A stretch of 9,394 nucleotides of DNA from an uncultured Ruminococcus sp. (GCA_937894495.1 CALCRR010000302.1:1-9394); one strand, 5' to 3'. Counted from the first letter of the stretch, positions 1-6,130 are shown. Notes: a model not told the origin generated them from the letters alone. Translations and numbers: made by a program.

Positions 1-48
1 TTTTTCATAACCCTATTGGTGCCTTTCGCAGAAAGGCGGATTATAAAA

Positions 49-585
49 ATGAAAACCTACACACTTAAGGTAGCAGGTCTTACCAGAGAGCTGCCCCTTT
101 GCCCCGTCAGCGATGAGCTGGATATCGCAGCATTTATAATGTTCTCCGACGTTGAGCTCACGGTGGAGTGCGCAAAGGCTCTGCTTGAAAAAGCCCCTGA
201 GTTCGACGTTATACTCACCGCCGAGACCAAGGGCATACCTCTGGGCTATGAGGCTTCAAGGCAGTCGGGCAAAAAGTATATAGTTGCCAGAAAGTCGGTA
301 AAGCTCTACATGACCGACCCCATTGCGGTGAATGTAAAATCCATAACCACCGAGGGGGTGCAGACGCTGTATCTTTCATCTGAGGACGCAGCTGAGCTAA
401 AGGGCAGAAAAGTGCTTATTTTAGACGATGTTATCAGCACGGGCGAGTCGCTTATCGCCCTTGAAAAGCTGGTGGCAGCCGCAGGCGGCACAGTGGCAGC
501 CTCGGCAGCAGTTCTGGCAGAGGGCAAGGCAGCTGACAGAGATGATATAATCTTTCTTGAAAAACTGCCTGTGTTCCCCAAATAG
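49..585 (+). CDS. Adenine/xanthine-type phosphoribosyltransferase
   Basis: This 178-aa type I phosphoribosyltransferase probably joins a purine base (adenine, or possibly xanthine/hypoxanthine) to PRPP in cytosolic purine salvage. The PRPP-binding loop is at residues 122-134, with hydrophobic strand VLIL, the acidic pair D126-D127 and then ISTGES. The AETKGIPLGY stretch (58-67) corresponds to the ESRGF-like segment of adenine phosphoribosyltransferases, and ARKSVK (80-85) to their RK..K flexible-loop start. Length is close to that of Apt (about 180 aa). I chose the ATG at 49 because AAAGGCGG lies 8-9 nt upstream; an in-frame TTG at 16 has no ribosome binding site. The first 48 nt of the window hold only this leader. 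Substrate choice cannot be read from sequence: the region between the two loops is not a textbook Apt match, so I give no gene symbol. It appears monocistronic, with a terminator just downstream. Confidence 0.85.
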   Translation: MKTYTLKVAGLTRELPLCPVSDELDIAAFIMFSDVELTVECAKALLEKAPEFDVILTAETKGIPLGYEASRQSGKKYIVARKSVKLYMTDPIAVNVKSITTEGVQTLYLSSEDAAELKGRKVLILDDVISTGESLIALEKLVAAAGGTVAASAAVLAEGKAADRDDIIFLEKLPVFPK

Positions 586-605
586 GTCGTAAATAAGTGA
601 TATAA

Positions 606-648
606 CAGCATGGAGGACGGCACAAAAGGTCGTCCGCTGCGGTTTTTT
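606..648 (+). terminator. Intrinsic terminator after the phosphoribosyltransferase
   Basis: GGACGGC (615-621) pairs with GTCGTCC (629-635) around a 7-nt loop, including one G-U pair. CAGC (606-609) and GCTG (636-639) can extend the stem beyond a one-sided bulge. CGG and a six-T run (643-648) follow. It lies about 20-60 nt after the stop codon, as expected for a terminator that ends the first gene. I see no convincing consensus promoter between it and azlC. Confidence 0.65.
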
Positions 649-715
649 ATGATAAATTCTACTGTATTACTATGAAAAAGCATTAAAACACTAAACTTGG
701 AAAGGAACGTTACAT

Positions 716-1423
716 TTGGGCAGGTCATCAGACTTTTTAAAGGGGCTGGTACACGGCATACCAATAGCGCTGGGCTATATCTCGGTGTCCTTCGGCTTCG
801 GGGTGATAGCGGTAAGATCGGGACTGACAGCCTTTCAGGCAACGCTTATATCCCTCACAAACCTGACCTCGGCAGGTCAGGCGGCAGGGGTGGATATCAT
901 CGCCGCAGGGGGTACGCTGATAGAGATGATACTGGTGCAGCTCACCATAAATATCAGGTATTCGCTTATGGCGGTGTCGCTTTCGCAAAAGCTGGATAAG
1001 GGCTTTACCACCCCCCGCAGGCTGCTGGCAGCCTACGGCATAACCGATGAGATATTCGCAGTCTGCTCCTCACAAAAGGGGCTTATCACCCCTGTGTATA
1101 TGTACGGCGTGATACTTATAGCTACCCTGGGCTGGGTGGGCGGCACCCTGGTGGGGGCAGCCGCAGGCTCACTGCTGCCCGGGACGGTATCAAACGCTAT
1201 GGGCATAGTGCTTTACGGAATGTTCTTAGCGATAATCATACCGCCCTCAAAAAAAGAAAAAAGCGTGCTGTGCGTGGTGGCGGCAGCGGCGATCATGAGC
1301 ATAGTATTTCGGTATCTGCTGAGCTTTGTATCATCGGGCTTTGCGGTGATGATATGCGCCGTGGCAGCCTCGCTGATGGGCGCTCTGCTTTTTCCCGTTG
1401 ATGAAGAGGAGGGTGAGCAGTGA
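716..1423 (+). CDS. azlC: AzlC family branched-chain amino acid exporter, large subunit
   Basis: This 235-aa integral membrane protein is the large subunit of an AzlC/AzlD transporter, a family known to export branched-chain amino acids and the analogue 4-azaleucine. The N-terminal stretch GIPIALGYISVSFGFGV (14-30) and the following RSGLT...SLTNLTSAGQ segment match the AzlC pattern of a Pro/Gly-rich first helix and a conserved small-residue loop. INIRYSLMA (79-87) and GITDEIFAV follow in the usual order. Several hydrophobic helices run to about residue 225, before an acidic tail. The start is TTG: the frame is open back only to a stop at 692, no ATG lies in between, and GGAAAGGA (699-706) is well placed. 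The stop overlaps the azlD start as GTGA, indicating translational coupling. The exported substrate is inferred from the family, not shown here. Confidence 0.85.
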   Translation: MGRSSDFLKGLVHGIPIALGYISVSFGFGVIAVRSGLTAFQATLISLTNLTSAGQAAGVDIIAAGGTLIEMILVQLTINIRYSLMAVSLSQKLDKGFTTPRRLLAAYGITDEIFAVCSSQKGLITPVYMYGVILIATLGWVGGTLVGAAAGSLLPGTVSNAMGIVLYGMFLAIIIPPSKKEKSVLCVVAAAAIMSIVFRYLLSFVSSGFAVMICAVAASLMGALLFPVDEEEGEQ

Positions 1424-1719
1424 GCGTTGGTATCTACATAGCCGTTATGGCGGCGGTCACTTATATTATCAGAATGGTGCCCTTCACCCTTTTCAGAAAA
1501 AAGATAAGCTCCAAATTTGTCAGGAGCTTTCTGCACTATATCCCATATGCGGTGCTAAGCGCCATGACGATACCTGCCATTTTTTACAGCACAGGCAGCT
1601 ATATAACAGCTGCGGCAGGCACGGCGGCGGCGCTGGTGCTTGCGTATATCGACCTGCCGCTGATAGTGGTGGCGCTTGCGGCGTCGGGCACGGCGTTTAT
1701 AACAGGTTTATTTTTATAG
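1420..1719 (+). CDS. azlD: AzlD family branched-chain amino acid exporter, small subunit
   Basis: This 99-aa protein has about four hydrophobic segments and is the usual small partner of AzlC; the two are thought to form the transporter together in the cytoplasmic membrane. The YIIRMVPF motif (residues 15-22) and HYIPYAVLSAMTIPAI (39-54) are typical of AzlD, and the size is normal for the family. The GTG start at 1420 overlaps the azlC stop by 4 nt. AGGAGGG at 1407-1413 gives a 6-nt spacer, so this start is well supported. A small cysteine-motif gene begins 12 nt after the stop. No internal defect is visible. Confidence 0.85.
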   Translation: MSVGIYIAVMAAVTYIIRMVPFTLFRKKISSKFVRSFLHYIPYAVLSAMTIPAIFYSTGSYITAAAGTAAALVLAYIDLPLIVVALAASGTAFITGLFL

Positions 1720-1731
1720 GAGCGTGATAAA

Positions 1732-2097
1732 ATGACAAGGGTTGAAAAGGCTATCGAAAATCACAAAAATTTTTCTCCCTGCTCGGTGGCAGTGCTGCGT
1801 GCCTTTTGCGATGAGGCAGGTATGACCTCCGAACAGGCGACCGCTGCCGCAAGACCAATGGCAGGCGGCAGAATGACAAAGTGCGGCGCAGTCCTCGCTG
1901 CCAGACAGGTGCTCATAAGCAAATTCGGCGAGCAGGAGGGCGGCAGAAAAGCAGAGCAGCTGGAGCAGGAGTTTTTCAGTAAAAACGGCGCTGTCAACTG
2001 CAGAGAGCTGAAAGGTATCGGCACAGGCAAAATGCTGAGAAGCTGCCGAGGCTGCGTGACCGACGCCGCCGAGATACTGGACAAAATGCTGGGATAG
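1732..2097 (+). CDS. C_GCAxxG_C_C family redox-type protein
   Basis: This 121-aa soluble protein is of the C_GCAxxG_C_C type, small proteins proposed (not proven) to be redox-active or metal/cluster-binding. The cysteines fall in the family order: C17 in FSPCSVAVLRAF, C51 in KCGAVLAA, C90 in NCRELKG and C105/C108 in the SCRGCVTDAAEIL helix. A GG pair (45-46) precedes the central motif. The central motif is degenerate: the glycine before the Cys is Lys and the glycine ending the motif is Ala. The start has AGGAG (1718-1722) with a 9-nt spacer. It begins only 12 nt after azlD, so it is probably co-transcribed with the amino acid exporter, an association whose meaning is unclear. It converges with the gene at 2148-2987. 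I see no clear terminator in the 50 nt between them. Confidence 0.8.
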   Translation: MTRVEKAIENHKNFSPCSVAVLRAFCDEAGMTSEQATAAARPMAGGRMTKCGAVLAARQVLISKFGEQEGGRKAEQLEQEFFSKNGAVNCRELKGIGTGKMLRSCRGCVTDAAEILDKMLG

Positions 2098-2147
2098 GTT
2101 TTCCCCGGTAAGCAGCTCACAGACCTATTTCACACCATTTGCAAGTG

Positions 2148-2987
2148 TCAGGAGATAGCTTTTTCGGGGCAGGCGGCTTTGCATTTGCCGCAGCGGATAC
2201 ATTCGCCGCAGTTGATGTTATCTTTGACTTCAAGCGCCATAGGGCAGACCTTGTCGCACTTGCCGCAGTGGGTACATTTTTGCTTATCAACGCTGAGCTG
2301 ATACAGGGCGAAGCGGTTGAACAGCGAGTAGAAAGCTCCCAGCGGACAAAGATATCTGCAAAAAAAGCGGCTGATAAAGACAGAAGCGGCAGCCACCCCA
2401 ATGAGTATCCCCATTTTGACGCTGAAAAGCACCCCTGCCAGCCGCCTTAGCTGCTCATTGAACAGCAGGTGGGGCACACCGCCTTGCAGAGTCCCGGCAG
2501 GGCAGATATATTTGCAGAACCAGGGCTCGCCCACGCCGTATTTGTTCACCGCCAGCACAGGCAGCAGCAAAACGAAAAGCAGCAGTATCAAATGTTTCAG
2601 CCACCGCAGCGGCTTATCCAGCTTTTTGGGCACGGTGAGTTTTTTTACGGGTATTTTGTAAAGCAGGTCCTGCACCAGCCCGAAGGGGCAGATAAAGCCG
2701 CAGAGCAGCCTGCCCAGCAAAGTGCCGAAAAGCATGAGAGAACCCAGCACGTAAAATGAAACGCTGTGCCGCCTTCCGCCAGCCACCGCCTGCAAAGCAC
2801 CGATAGGGCATGAGCCCAGCGCACCCGGGCAGGAGTAGCAGTTGAGCACAGGCACACAGACCGCCTTGCTGCCCCCCGTGAAGATCTTTTTGCCCGTGAA
2901 CCCTGCGGCATAGCCGTTTAAAAGCGCCGCCGACGCCAGCTGAATGACCAGCCGCAGCCGACTGTGCTTTTTTTCATTCTCAGACAT
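2148..2987 (-). CDS. NapH/NosR-like membrane 4Fe-4S protein
   Basis: This 279-aa polytopic membrane iron-sulfur protein is a probable electron-transfer component in the cytoplasmic membrane. Hydrophobic helices lie near residues 12-30, 77-97, 131-148 and 189-208. Three Cys-Pro motifs of the NapH/NosR/CcoG type follow the helices: GRLLCGFICPFG (C96, C100), FCKYICPAG (C158, C162) and FCRYLCPLG (C210, C214). The C-terminus is a two-cluster ferredoxin domain: C238/C241/C244/C248-Pro and C263/C266/C269/C273-Pro, with extra C260. An additional cluster C44, C50, C53, C60-Pro lies in the first loop. I place the start at ATG 2987: AGGA precedes it and it begins 2 nt after the upstream stop. A longer reading from 3017 would run into the upstream gene. 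The redox partner and substrate are unknown; no FMN-binding or thioredoxin gene is present here. Confidence 0.85.
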   Translation of the reverse strand: MSENEKKHSRLRLVIQLASAALLNGYAAGFTGKKIFTGGSKAVCVPVLNCYSCPGALGSCPIGALQAVAGGRRHSVSFYVLGSLMLFGTLLGRLLCGFICPFGLVQDLLYKIPVKKLTVPKKLDKPLRWLKHLILLLFVLLLPVLAVNKYGVGEPWFCKYICPAGTLQGGVPHLLFNEQLRRLAGVLFSVKMGILIGVAAASVFISRFFCRYLCPLGAFYSLFNRFALYQLSVDKQKCTHCGKCDKVCPMALEVKDNINCGECIRCGKCKAACPEKAIS

Positions 2988-2989
2988 TT

Positions 2990-3136
2990 CTATCCTATGC
3001 CTATGCATTCCAGACAAATCCTCACCGCCTTATCCAGCACCTCGCCAGCCTCGCCCCTGTAAAGACCCAGCCCGATAAAGCCGACCCCCGCCGCAAGACA
3101 GCAGCAGCGCAGTATATTTTTAGCTTTAGTATTCAT
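2990..3136 (-). CDS. CD1871A-like CXXC microprotein
   Basis: This is a 48-aa protein translated from the minus strand. It has a short basic start, a hydrophobic segment at about residues 8-26 (ILRCCCLAAGVGFIGLGLY), a charged linker GEAGEVLDKAV, and the C-terminal ending CLECIGIG with a CXXC at C41/C44. From memory, this ending and size fit the small CD1871A family of CXXC proteins found beside 4Fe-4S membrane proteins in gut Firmicutes. The neighbour supports this: the 4Fe-4S gene starts 2 nt downstream. GGGAG lies 7 nt before the ATG, and an exact consensus promoter lies about 40 nt upstream. A run of three cysteines (C11-C13) at the start of the membrane segment is unusual. The role is unknown; it may be a membrane-tethered thiol/disulfide or metal-binding partner of the Fe-S protein (inference). 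Confidence 0.8.
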   Translation of the reverse strand: MNTKAKNILRCCCLAAGVGFIGLGLYRGEAGEVLDKAVRICLECIGIG

Positions 3137-3172
3137 AGCTTTGCTCCCTTTCGTGTAGTATTTTTCATGCTT

Positions 3173-3201
3173 ATTATACTATATAGAACCGTGAATGTCA
3201 A
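3173..3201 (-). promoter_or_regulatory. Consensus sigma-A promoter for the CXXC/4Fe-4S operon
   Basis: Read on the minus strand, TTGACA (3201-3196) is followed after exactly 17 nt by TATAAT (3178-3173). Transcription would start near 3166. The 5' leader is therefore about 30 nt before the ATG at 3136, with a GGGAG ribosome binding site. Both hexamers are perfect, so high basal strength is expected unless it is repressed. Confidence 0.85.
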
Positions 3202-3203
3202 AT

Positions 3204-3232
3204 GTCCTCGGGAGAGCCGTCCGCCCGAGGAC
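3204..3232. repeat. Perfect 9-bp inverted repeat between divergent promoters
   Basis: GTCCTCGGG (3204-3212) and CCCGAGGAC (3224-3232) form a perfect 9-bp inverted repeat around 11 nt. It sits 2 bp upstream of the left-going -35 box and 15 bp upstream of the right-going -35 box. Neither side carries a T-run, so it does not look like a terminator. Its position suits an operator or a binding site for a dimeric regulator of both operons (inference). Confidence 0.6.
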
Positions 3233-3247
3233 GATTATGAATTGTTC

Positions 3248-3276
3248 TTGACAAACCCTGCAGTTTGTGTTATAAT
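3248..3276 (+). promoter_or_regulatory. Consensus sigma-A promoter for the mgtE leader
   Basis: TTGACA (3248-3253), an exact 17-nt spacer and TATAAT (3271-3276) form a perfect promoter reading right. The expected start is near 3283, about 280 nt before the mgtE ATG. This leaves a long untranslated leader that ends in a terminator. Confidence 0.85.
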
Positions 3277-3323
3277 CAATAAGGAATTTTTCCGAATACT
3301 TCCAGAAAAAAGAGGTGAACAAA

Positions 3324-3419
3324 GTGGCTAACTCAGACAGTTGCGGGTCGATAGGGCGATGGTGTGTGTATATATCGGAAAGGGCGCAGTCTGTTTGTGG
3401 GTGTGCGCTTTGCTCCTAA
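3324..3419 (+). CDS. Possible cysteine-rich leader peptide upstream of mgtE
   Basis: This is a 31-codon ORF with a GTG start, lying wholly inside the mgtE leader. AGAGGTGA (3311-3318) matches the anti-Shine-Dalgarno well, with an 8-nt spacer after GAGG, which is the main reason to believe it is translated. The peptide has five or six cysteines (C7, C14, C25, C27, C30), a Trp-Cys pair (W13-C14) and a C-terminal SVCGCALCS. It stops 63 nt before the terminator stem, a geometry compatible with translation-linked attenuation. A ribosome on it would cover both AGGGCG elements and the alternative hairpins. I do not recognise the peptide. It could equally be a chance ORF in a structured RNA. Confidence 0.4.
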   Translation: MANSDSCGSIGRWCVYISERAQSVCGCALCS

Positions 3420-3482
3420 TGCTTCCGGCAGTTTCAGGCTGCCTGAGCTTTGGGGTATCACTGTTAATATATGCCGTATAAC

Positions 3483-3513
3483 GCCCTGCTTCGGTCTGCA
3501 AGCAGGGCTTTTT
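3483..3513 (+). terminator. Intrinsic terminator inside the mgtE leader
   Basis: GCCCTGCTT (3483-3491) pairs perfectly with AAGCAGGGC (3500-3508) around an 8-nt loop, followed by TTTTT (3509-3513) and a further T-rich stretch. It lies 49 nt before the mgtE start codon and downstream of the only strong promoter, so it must be bypassed for mgtE expression. This points to regulated readthrough. Confidence 0.85.
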
Positions 3514-3561
3514 GTCTTTAGACCCCTTGCTGTGAAGATCTAAGAAAGCGAGGGTAAATCA

Positions 3562-4989
3562 ATGTCAGAGGAGATCATAAGAGATCAGCAGATCGGTCAG
3601 ACAGCGTCTGCACCCGATCATACAGGGGAGATATTAGAAATAATCAGGGGCAGCTTTTCGCCCAAGGTAACAAAAAACAAGCTGGAGGACTACCATGCCA
3701 ACGATATAGCCCGTGCTATGGAGCTACTCGAATCGCAGGAGCGCAAAAAGCTTTGCCGTGTGTGCTCGGCTGATATGCTGGCAGAGGTCTTTGAGTATAT
3801 CGAGGAGGACAAGGCAGGGGAGTACCTTGACGAAATGGACCTCACCAAAGCGGCAGAGGTGATATCTGCGCTGGAGACTGATACTGCCGCAAATATTTTA
3901 AAGGAGATAGAAAAGGAAAAGCGTGTGCTCATCATAGATATCATCAAGCCTGAGATACGTGATGAGATAAAGCTTATAGCTTCATTTGATGATGATGAGA
4001 TAGGCAGCCGCATGACCACCAACTGTATCATTATCAGAGAAGATATAACCGTCAAGCAGGCGATGAATGAGCTTATCAGGCAGGCTGAGGAGAACGACAA
4101 TATCTCCACCATTTTTGTGGTTGAGGAGGACGGGGGCTTTTACGGCGCTATCGACCTTAAAGACCTTATCACCGCCCGAAGCACCGTGCCGCTGGAGGAG
4201 CTGATAGTGACCTCATTCCCCTATGTTTATGCCCGTGAGAGCATTGACGAGTGTATCGAAAAGCTAAAGGATTATTCAGAGAGCTTCATACCTGTGCTTG
4301 ATGACCGCAATAAGCTGCTGGGAGTTATCACTGCCCAGAGCATTATCGAGGTAGTAGATGACGAAATGGGCGAGGACTACGCACGTCTGGCAGGTCTCAC
4401 CGCCGAGGAGGACCTGAAAGAGCCCTTAAAGGAAAGCATGAGAAAGCGCCTGCCCTGGCTGCTGGTGCTGCTGGGTCTGGGCATACTGGTATCGGGAGTA
4501 GTGGGAGTGTTTGAAAGGGTCATAGCGCAGCTCACCCTGATAATGGCGTTCCAGTCGCTGATACTTGACATGGCAGGAAACGTGGGCACACAGTCGCTGG
4601 CTGTTACCATACGTGTGCTCATGGACGAGAACCTTACGCTAAAGCAAAAGCTCAGCCTGGTCGTTAAAGAGATGAAGGTAGGCTTTTGCAACGGCTTGCT
4701 GCTGGGAGTTATATCATTTGTGCTGGTGGGGGGCTACATAATGCTCTTCAAGCACAAGGCGGCGCTGTTCTCCTTTGCGGTATCGGGCTGCATAGGGGTA
4801 TCGCTGGTGCTGGCAATGGTGATATCCAGCTCGGTAGGCACGCTTATACCCCTTTTCTTCAAAAAGATAAAGATAGACCCTGCGGTAGCCTCGGGTCCGC
4901 TGATAACCACCATAAACGATTTGGTGGCAGTAGTGACCTACTACGGCATGAGCTGGCTGCTGCTGTTGAACGTGCTGCATCTGGGATAA
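3562..4989 (+). CDS. mgtE: MgtE magnesium channel/transporter
   Basis: This 475-aa MgtE protein is a dimeric Mg2+ channel of the cytoplasmic membrane, gated by its own cytosolic Mg2+-sensing domains. The domain order is complete. An acidic helical MgtE N domain runs from about 35 to 130, two CBS domains span about 145-265 (GAIDLKDLI at 195-203 and GVITAQSII at 254-262), and a connecting helix leads to five membrane segments from about 297 to 473. Family motifs are AGNVGTQS (338-345) and DPAVASGPLITTINDL (439-454). D453 matches the conserved pore aspartate (Asp432 in the Thermus protein). The usual MP before the GN motif reads QS here (331-332), which may be a subgroup feature. The start has GAGGG with a 7-nt spacer. 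It lies behind a leader terminator and is followed by its own strong terminator, so it is probably monocistronic. Confidence 0.93.
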   Translation: MSEEIIRDQQIGQTASAPDHTGEILEIIRGSFSPKVTKNKLEDYHANDIARAMELLESQERKKLCRVCSADMLAEVFEYIEEDKAGEYLDEMDLTKAAEVISALETDTAANILKEIEKEKRVLIIDIIKPEIRDEIKLIASFDDDEIGSRMTTNCIIIREDITVKQAMNELIRQAEENDNISTIFVVEEDGGFYGAIDLKDLITARSTVPLEELIVTSFPYVYARESIDECIEKLKDYSESFIPVLDDRNKLLGVITAQSIIEVVDDEMGEDYARLAGLTAEEDLKEPLKESMRKRLPWLLVLLGLGILVSGVVGVFERVIAQLTLIMAFQSLILDMAGNVGTQSLAVTIRVLMDENLTLKQKLSLVVKEMKVGFCNGLLLGVISFVLVGGYIMLFKHKAALFSFAVSGCIGVSLVLAMVISSSVGTLIPLFFKKIKIDPAVASGPLITTINDLVAVVTYYGMSWLLLLNVLHLG

Positions 4990-5061
4990 GTGCGGCGGCA
5001 TTGGTCTTATCGTTTGATCACAGGTCTGCCTGCACTGCCGTTAAATGGATACTCAATAATG

Positions 5062-5097
5062 AACGATCGAGGTATAGCCTTGATCGTTTGTTTTTTT
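5062..5097 (+). terminator. Strong intrinsic terminator after mgtE
   Basis: AACGATCGAGG (5062-5072) pairs with CCTTGATCGTT (5078-5088), 11 bp with one G-U pair, around a 5-nt loop. A T-rich tail of seven consecutive Ts (5091-5097) follows. It lies 73 nt past the mgtE stop and separates it from the ABC operon. Confidence 0.9.
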
Positions 5098-5171
5098 GTC
5101 TTATCATTAAAAGCTCCCCCCATTTAACAAAACTCAAACATTTCTAAAACAAATCACAAACATAGCAGGGT

Positions 5172-5177
5172 TATAAT
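5172..5177 (+). promoter_or_regulatory. Probable -10 box of the ABC operon promoter
   Basis: A perfect TATAAT lies 42 nt upstream of the first ABC gene's ATG, after a terminator. No TTGACA-like -35 box is found at 16-18 nt spacing (the position reads ACAAAT), and there is no TGn extension. The promoter is therefore probably weak or needs an activator. No regulator gene adjoins it. Confidence 0.45.
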
Positions 5178-5218
5178 ACAGACATACTAAAGAGCTAAAC
5201 CAAAGGAGAGTGTTAAAT

Positions 5219-6130
5219 ATGATCGAGGTAAACAAGCTTACCCATGACTACGGTCACGGTCGGGGAGTTTTTGATGTGAGCTTTACGGTAGATAAGGGGG
5301 AGACCCTTGGGTTTTTAGGTCCCAACGGCGCAGGCAAATCCACCACCATGCGGCACCTTATGGGCTTTACAAAGCCACAGAAGGGAGAGGTCAAAATAAA
5401 CGGGCTCGACTGCTCGCAGGAGTATGATAAGGTAATGCGCTCGGTGGGCTATCTGCCCGGCGAGGTGGCTCTCCCCGAAGGGCTAAACGGGCGGCAGTTC
5501 ATAAAAATGATGCAGGGGCTGAGAAAAAGCCGCAATGATGAGCGTGTTGAGTATCTGCTGGATAAGTTCAGGCTTGACCCCGGCGGCAGCGTTAAAAAGA
5601 TGAGCATAGGCGAAAAACGCAAGCTGGCAGTGGTCACCGCCTTTATGGACGACCCCGATATTCTTCTTCTCGATGAGCCCACCAGCGGTCTTGACCCACT
5701 GATGCAGGAGGTTTTCATCGACTTTATCAGGGAGGAAAAGCAAAGAGGCAAAACTATCCTGCTATCAAGCCATATTTTCAGCGAGGTGGAAGCCCTCTGC
5801 GACAGGATAGCCATTATCAAGGAGGGCAGGCTGGTATCGACAGTGGACGCCGCCGAGATAAAGCACGGGCTGCACAACATAATGACCGTTGAGTTTGACG
5901 ACCCCAAGGATTTTGCAGAGTTCGGCAGGTCTGAGCTGGAGTTCAGGCTGAGAGACAGGTCAAGCCTTAAATGCTCGGTGGTGGTTGATGATGAGGATAT
6001 AAACAAGTTTATCTCCCTTGTCAGAAAATTCAGGATAAGGTCCTTTGCCGAGCACTCGGTGACGCTGGAGGAATACTTCATGCATTTTTATAAAAACGAA
6101 AGAACCTTCGGAGGTGTTTTGAATGCTTAA
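5219..6130 (+). CDS. ABC transporter ATP-binding protein (first of two)
   Basis: This 303-aa ABC-2-type ATPase is a cytosolic subunit that powers the permease encoded two genes on. The Walker A motif is GPNGAGKST (34-42), the signature reads MSIGEKRK (128-135) instead of LSGGQ, and the Walker B motif is ILLLDEP (148-154) with D152 and the catalytic E153. The D-loop is SGLDP and the switch His is H185. At the Q-loop (GYLPGE, 77-82) the usual Gln/Glu is Gly. A C-terminal domain of about 90 residues after 215 has no motif I can name. The start is ATG 5219, with AGGAG (5204-5208) 10 nt upstream; the GTG at 5210 touches the ribosome binding site and is unlikely. It overlaps the next gene by 8 nt. 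The substrate is unknown; such exporters move lipids, peptides or drugs. Confidence 0.9.
   Translation: MIEVNKLTHDYGHGRGVFDVSFTVDKGETLGFLGPNGAGKSTTMRHLMGFTKPQKGEVKINGLDCSQEYDKVMRSVGYLPGEVALPEGLNGRQFIKMMQGLRKSRNDERVEYLLDKFRLDPGGSVKKMSIGEKRKLAVVTAFMDDPDILLLDEPTSGLDPLMQEVFIDFIREEKQRGKTILLSSHIFSEVEALCDRIAIIKEGRLVSTVDAAEIKHGLHNIMTVEFDDPKDFAEFGRSELEFRLRDRSSLKCSVVVDDEDINKFISLVRKFRIRSFAEHSVTLEEYFMHFYKNERTFGGVLNA

Larger units (their letters stand above)
3283..3520 (+). promoter_or_regulatory. Structured mgtE leader, candidate attenuator or riboswitch-like RNA
   Basis: This is the 5' leader between the consensus promoter and mgtE. Visible structure includes a nested stem in which ACAG (3337-3340) with TGCG (3342-3345) pairs with CGCA (3385-3388) and CTGT (3391-3394), enclosing CGATA (3349-3353) with TATCG. 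A competing hairpin pairs AAA..GCGCA (3379-3388) with TGCGCTTT (3404-3411). A third hairpin pairs GGCAG (3427-3431) with CTGCC (3439-3443). A rho-independent terminator follows. The CGCA at 3385-3388 cannot be in the first two structures at once. AGGGCG occurs at 3353-3358 and 3381-3386 and is complementary to CGCCCT (3482-3487) at the terminator foot. I could not find the M-box consensus that often precedes mgtE. The pairing was done by eye, so the mechanism is inference. Confidence 0.5.

Noticed and set aside
306..842. 178-codon minus-strand open frame opposite the phosphoribosyltransferase
   Set aside because: It runs antisense through a clear PRPP-loop gene, its terminator and the azlC start; its composition is Ser/Pro-rich and it has no motif or ribosome binding site.
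2098..2147. Terminator between the convergent genes at 2097 and 2148
   Set aside because: Only a 4-bp ACAC/GTGT pairing is visible, without a T tract on either strand.
2988..3017. Longer N-terminus for the 4Fe-4S protein starting at 3017
   Set aside because: It would overlap the 3' end of the CXXC gene, and the ATG at 2987 has its own AGGA and lies just after that gene's stop.
3204..3232. Inverted repeat as a rho-independent terminator
   Set aside because: Neither strand has a T tract after the stem, and no transcript is expected to end there between divergent promoters.
3283..3520. M-box Mg2+ riboswitch upstream of mgtE
   Set aside because: I looked for the conserved GGUGAGGCUCCU-like block and the downstream GCUGC/UGGGU landmarks and could not find them. 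This is by eye only, so a covariance search is still needed.
5449..6081. 210-codon minus-strand open frame
   Set aside because: It is antisense to the first ABC ATPase and Ser/Leu-rich, the typical mirror of a GC-biased coding frame.
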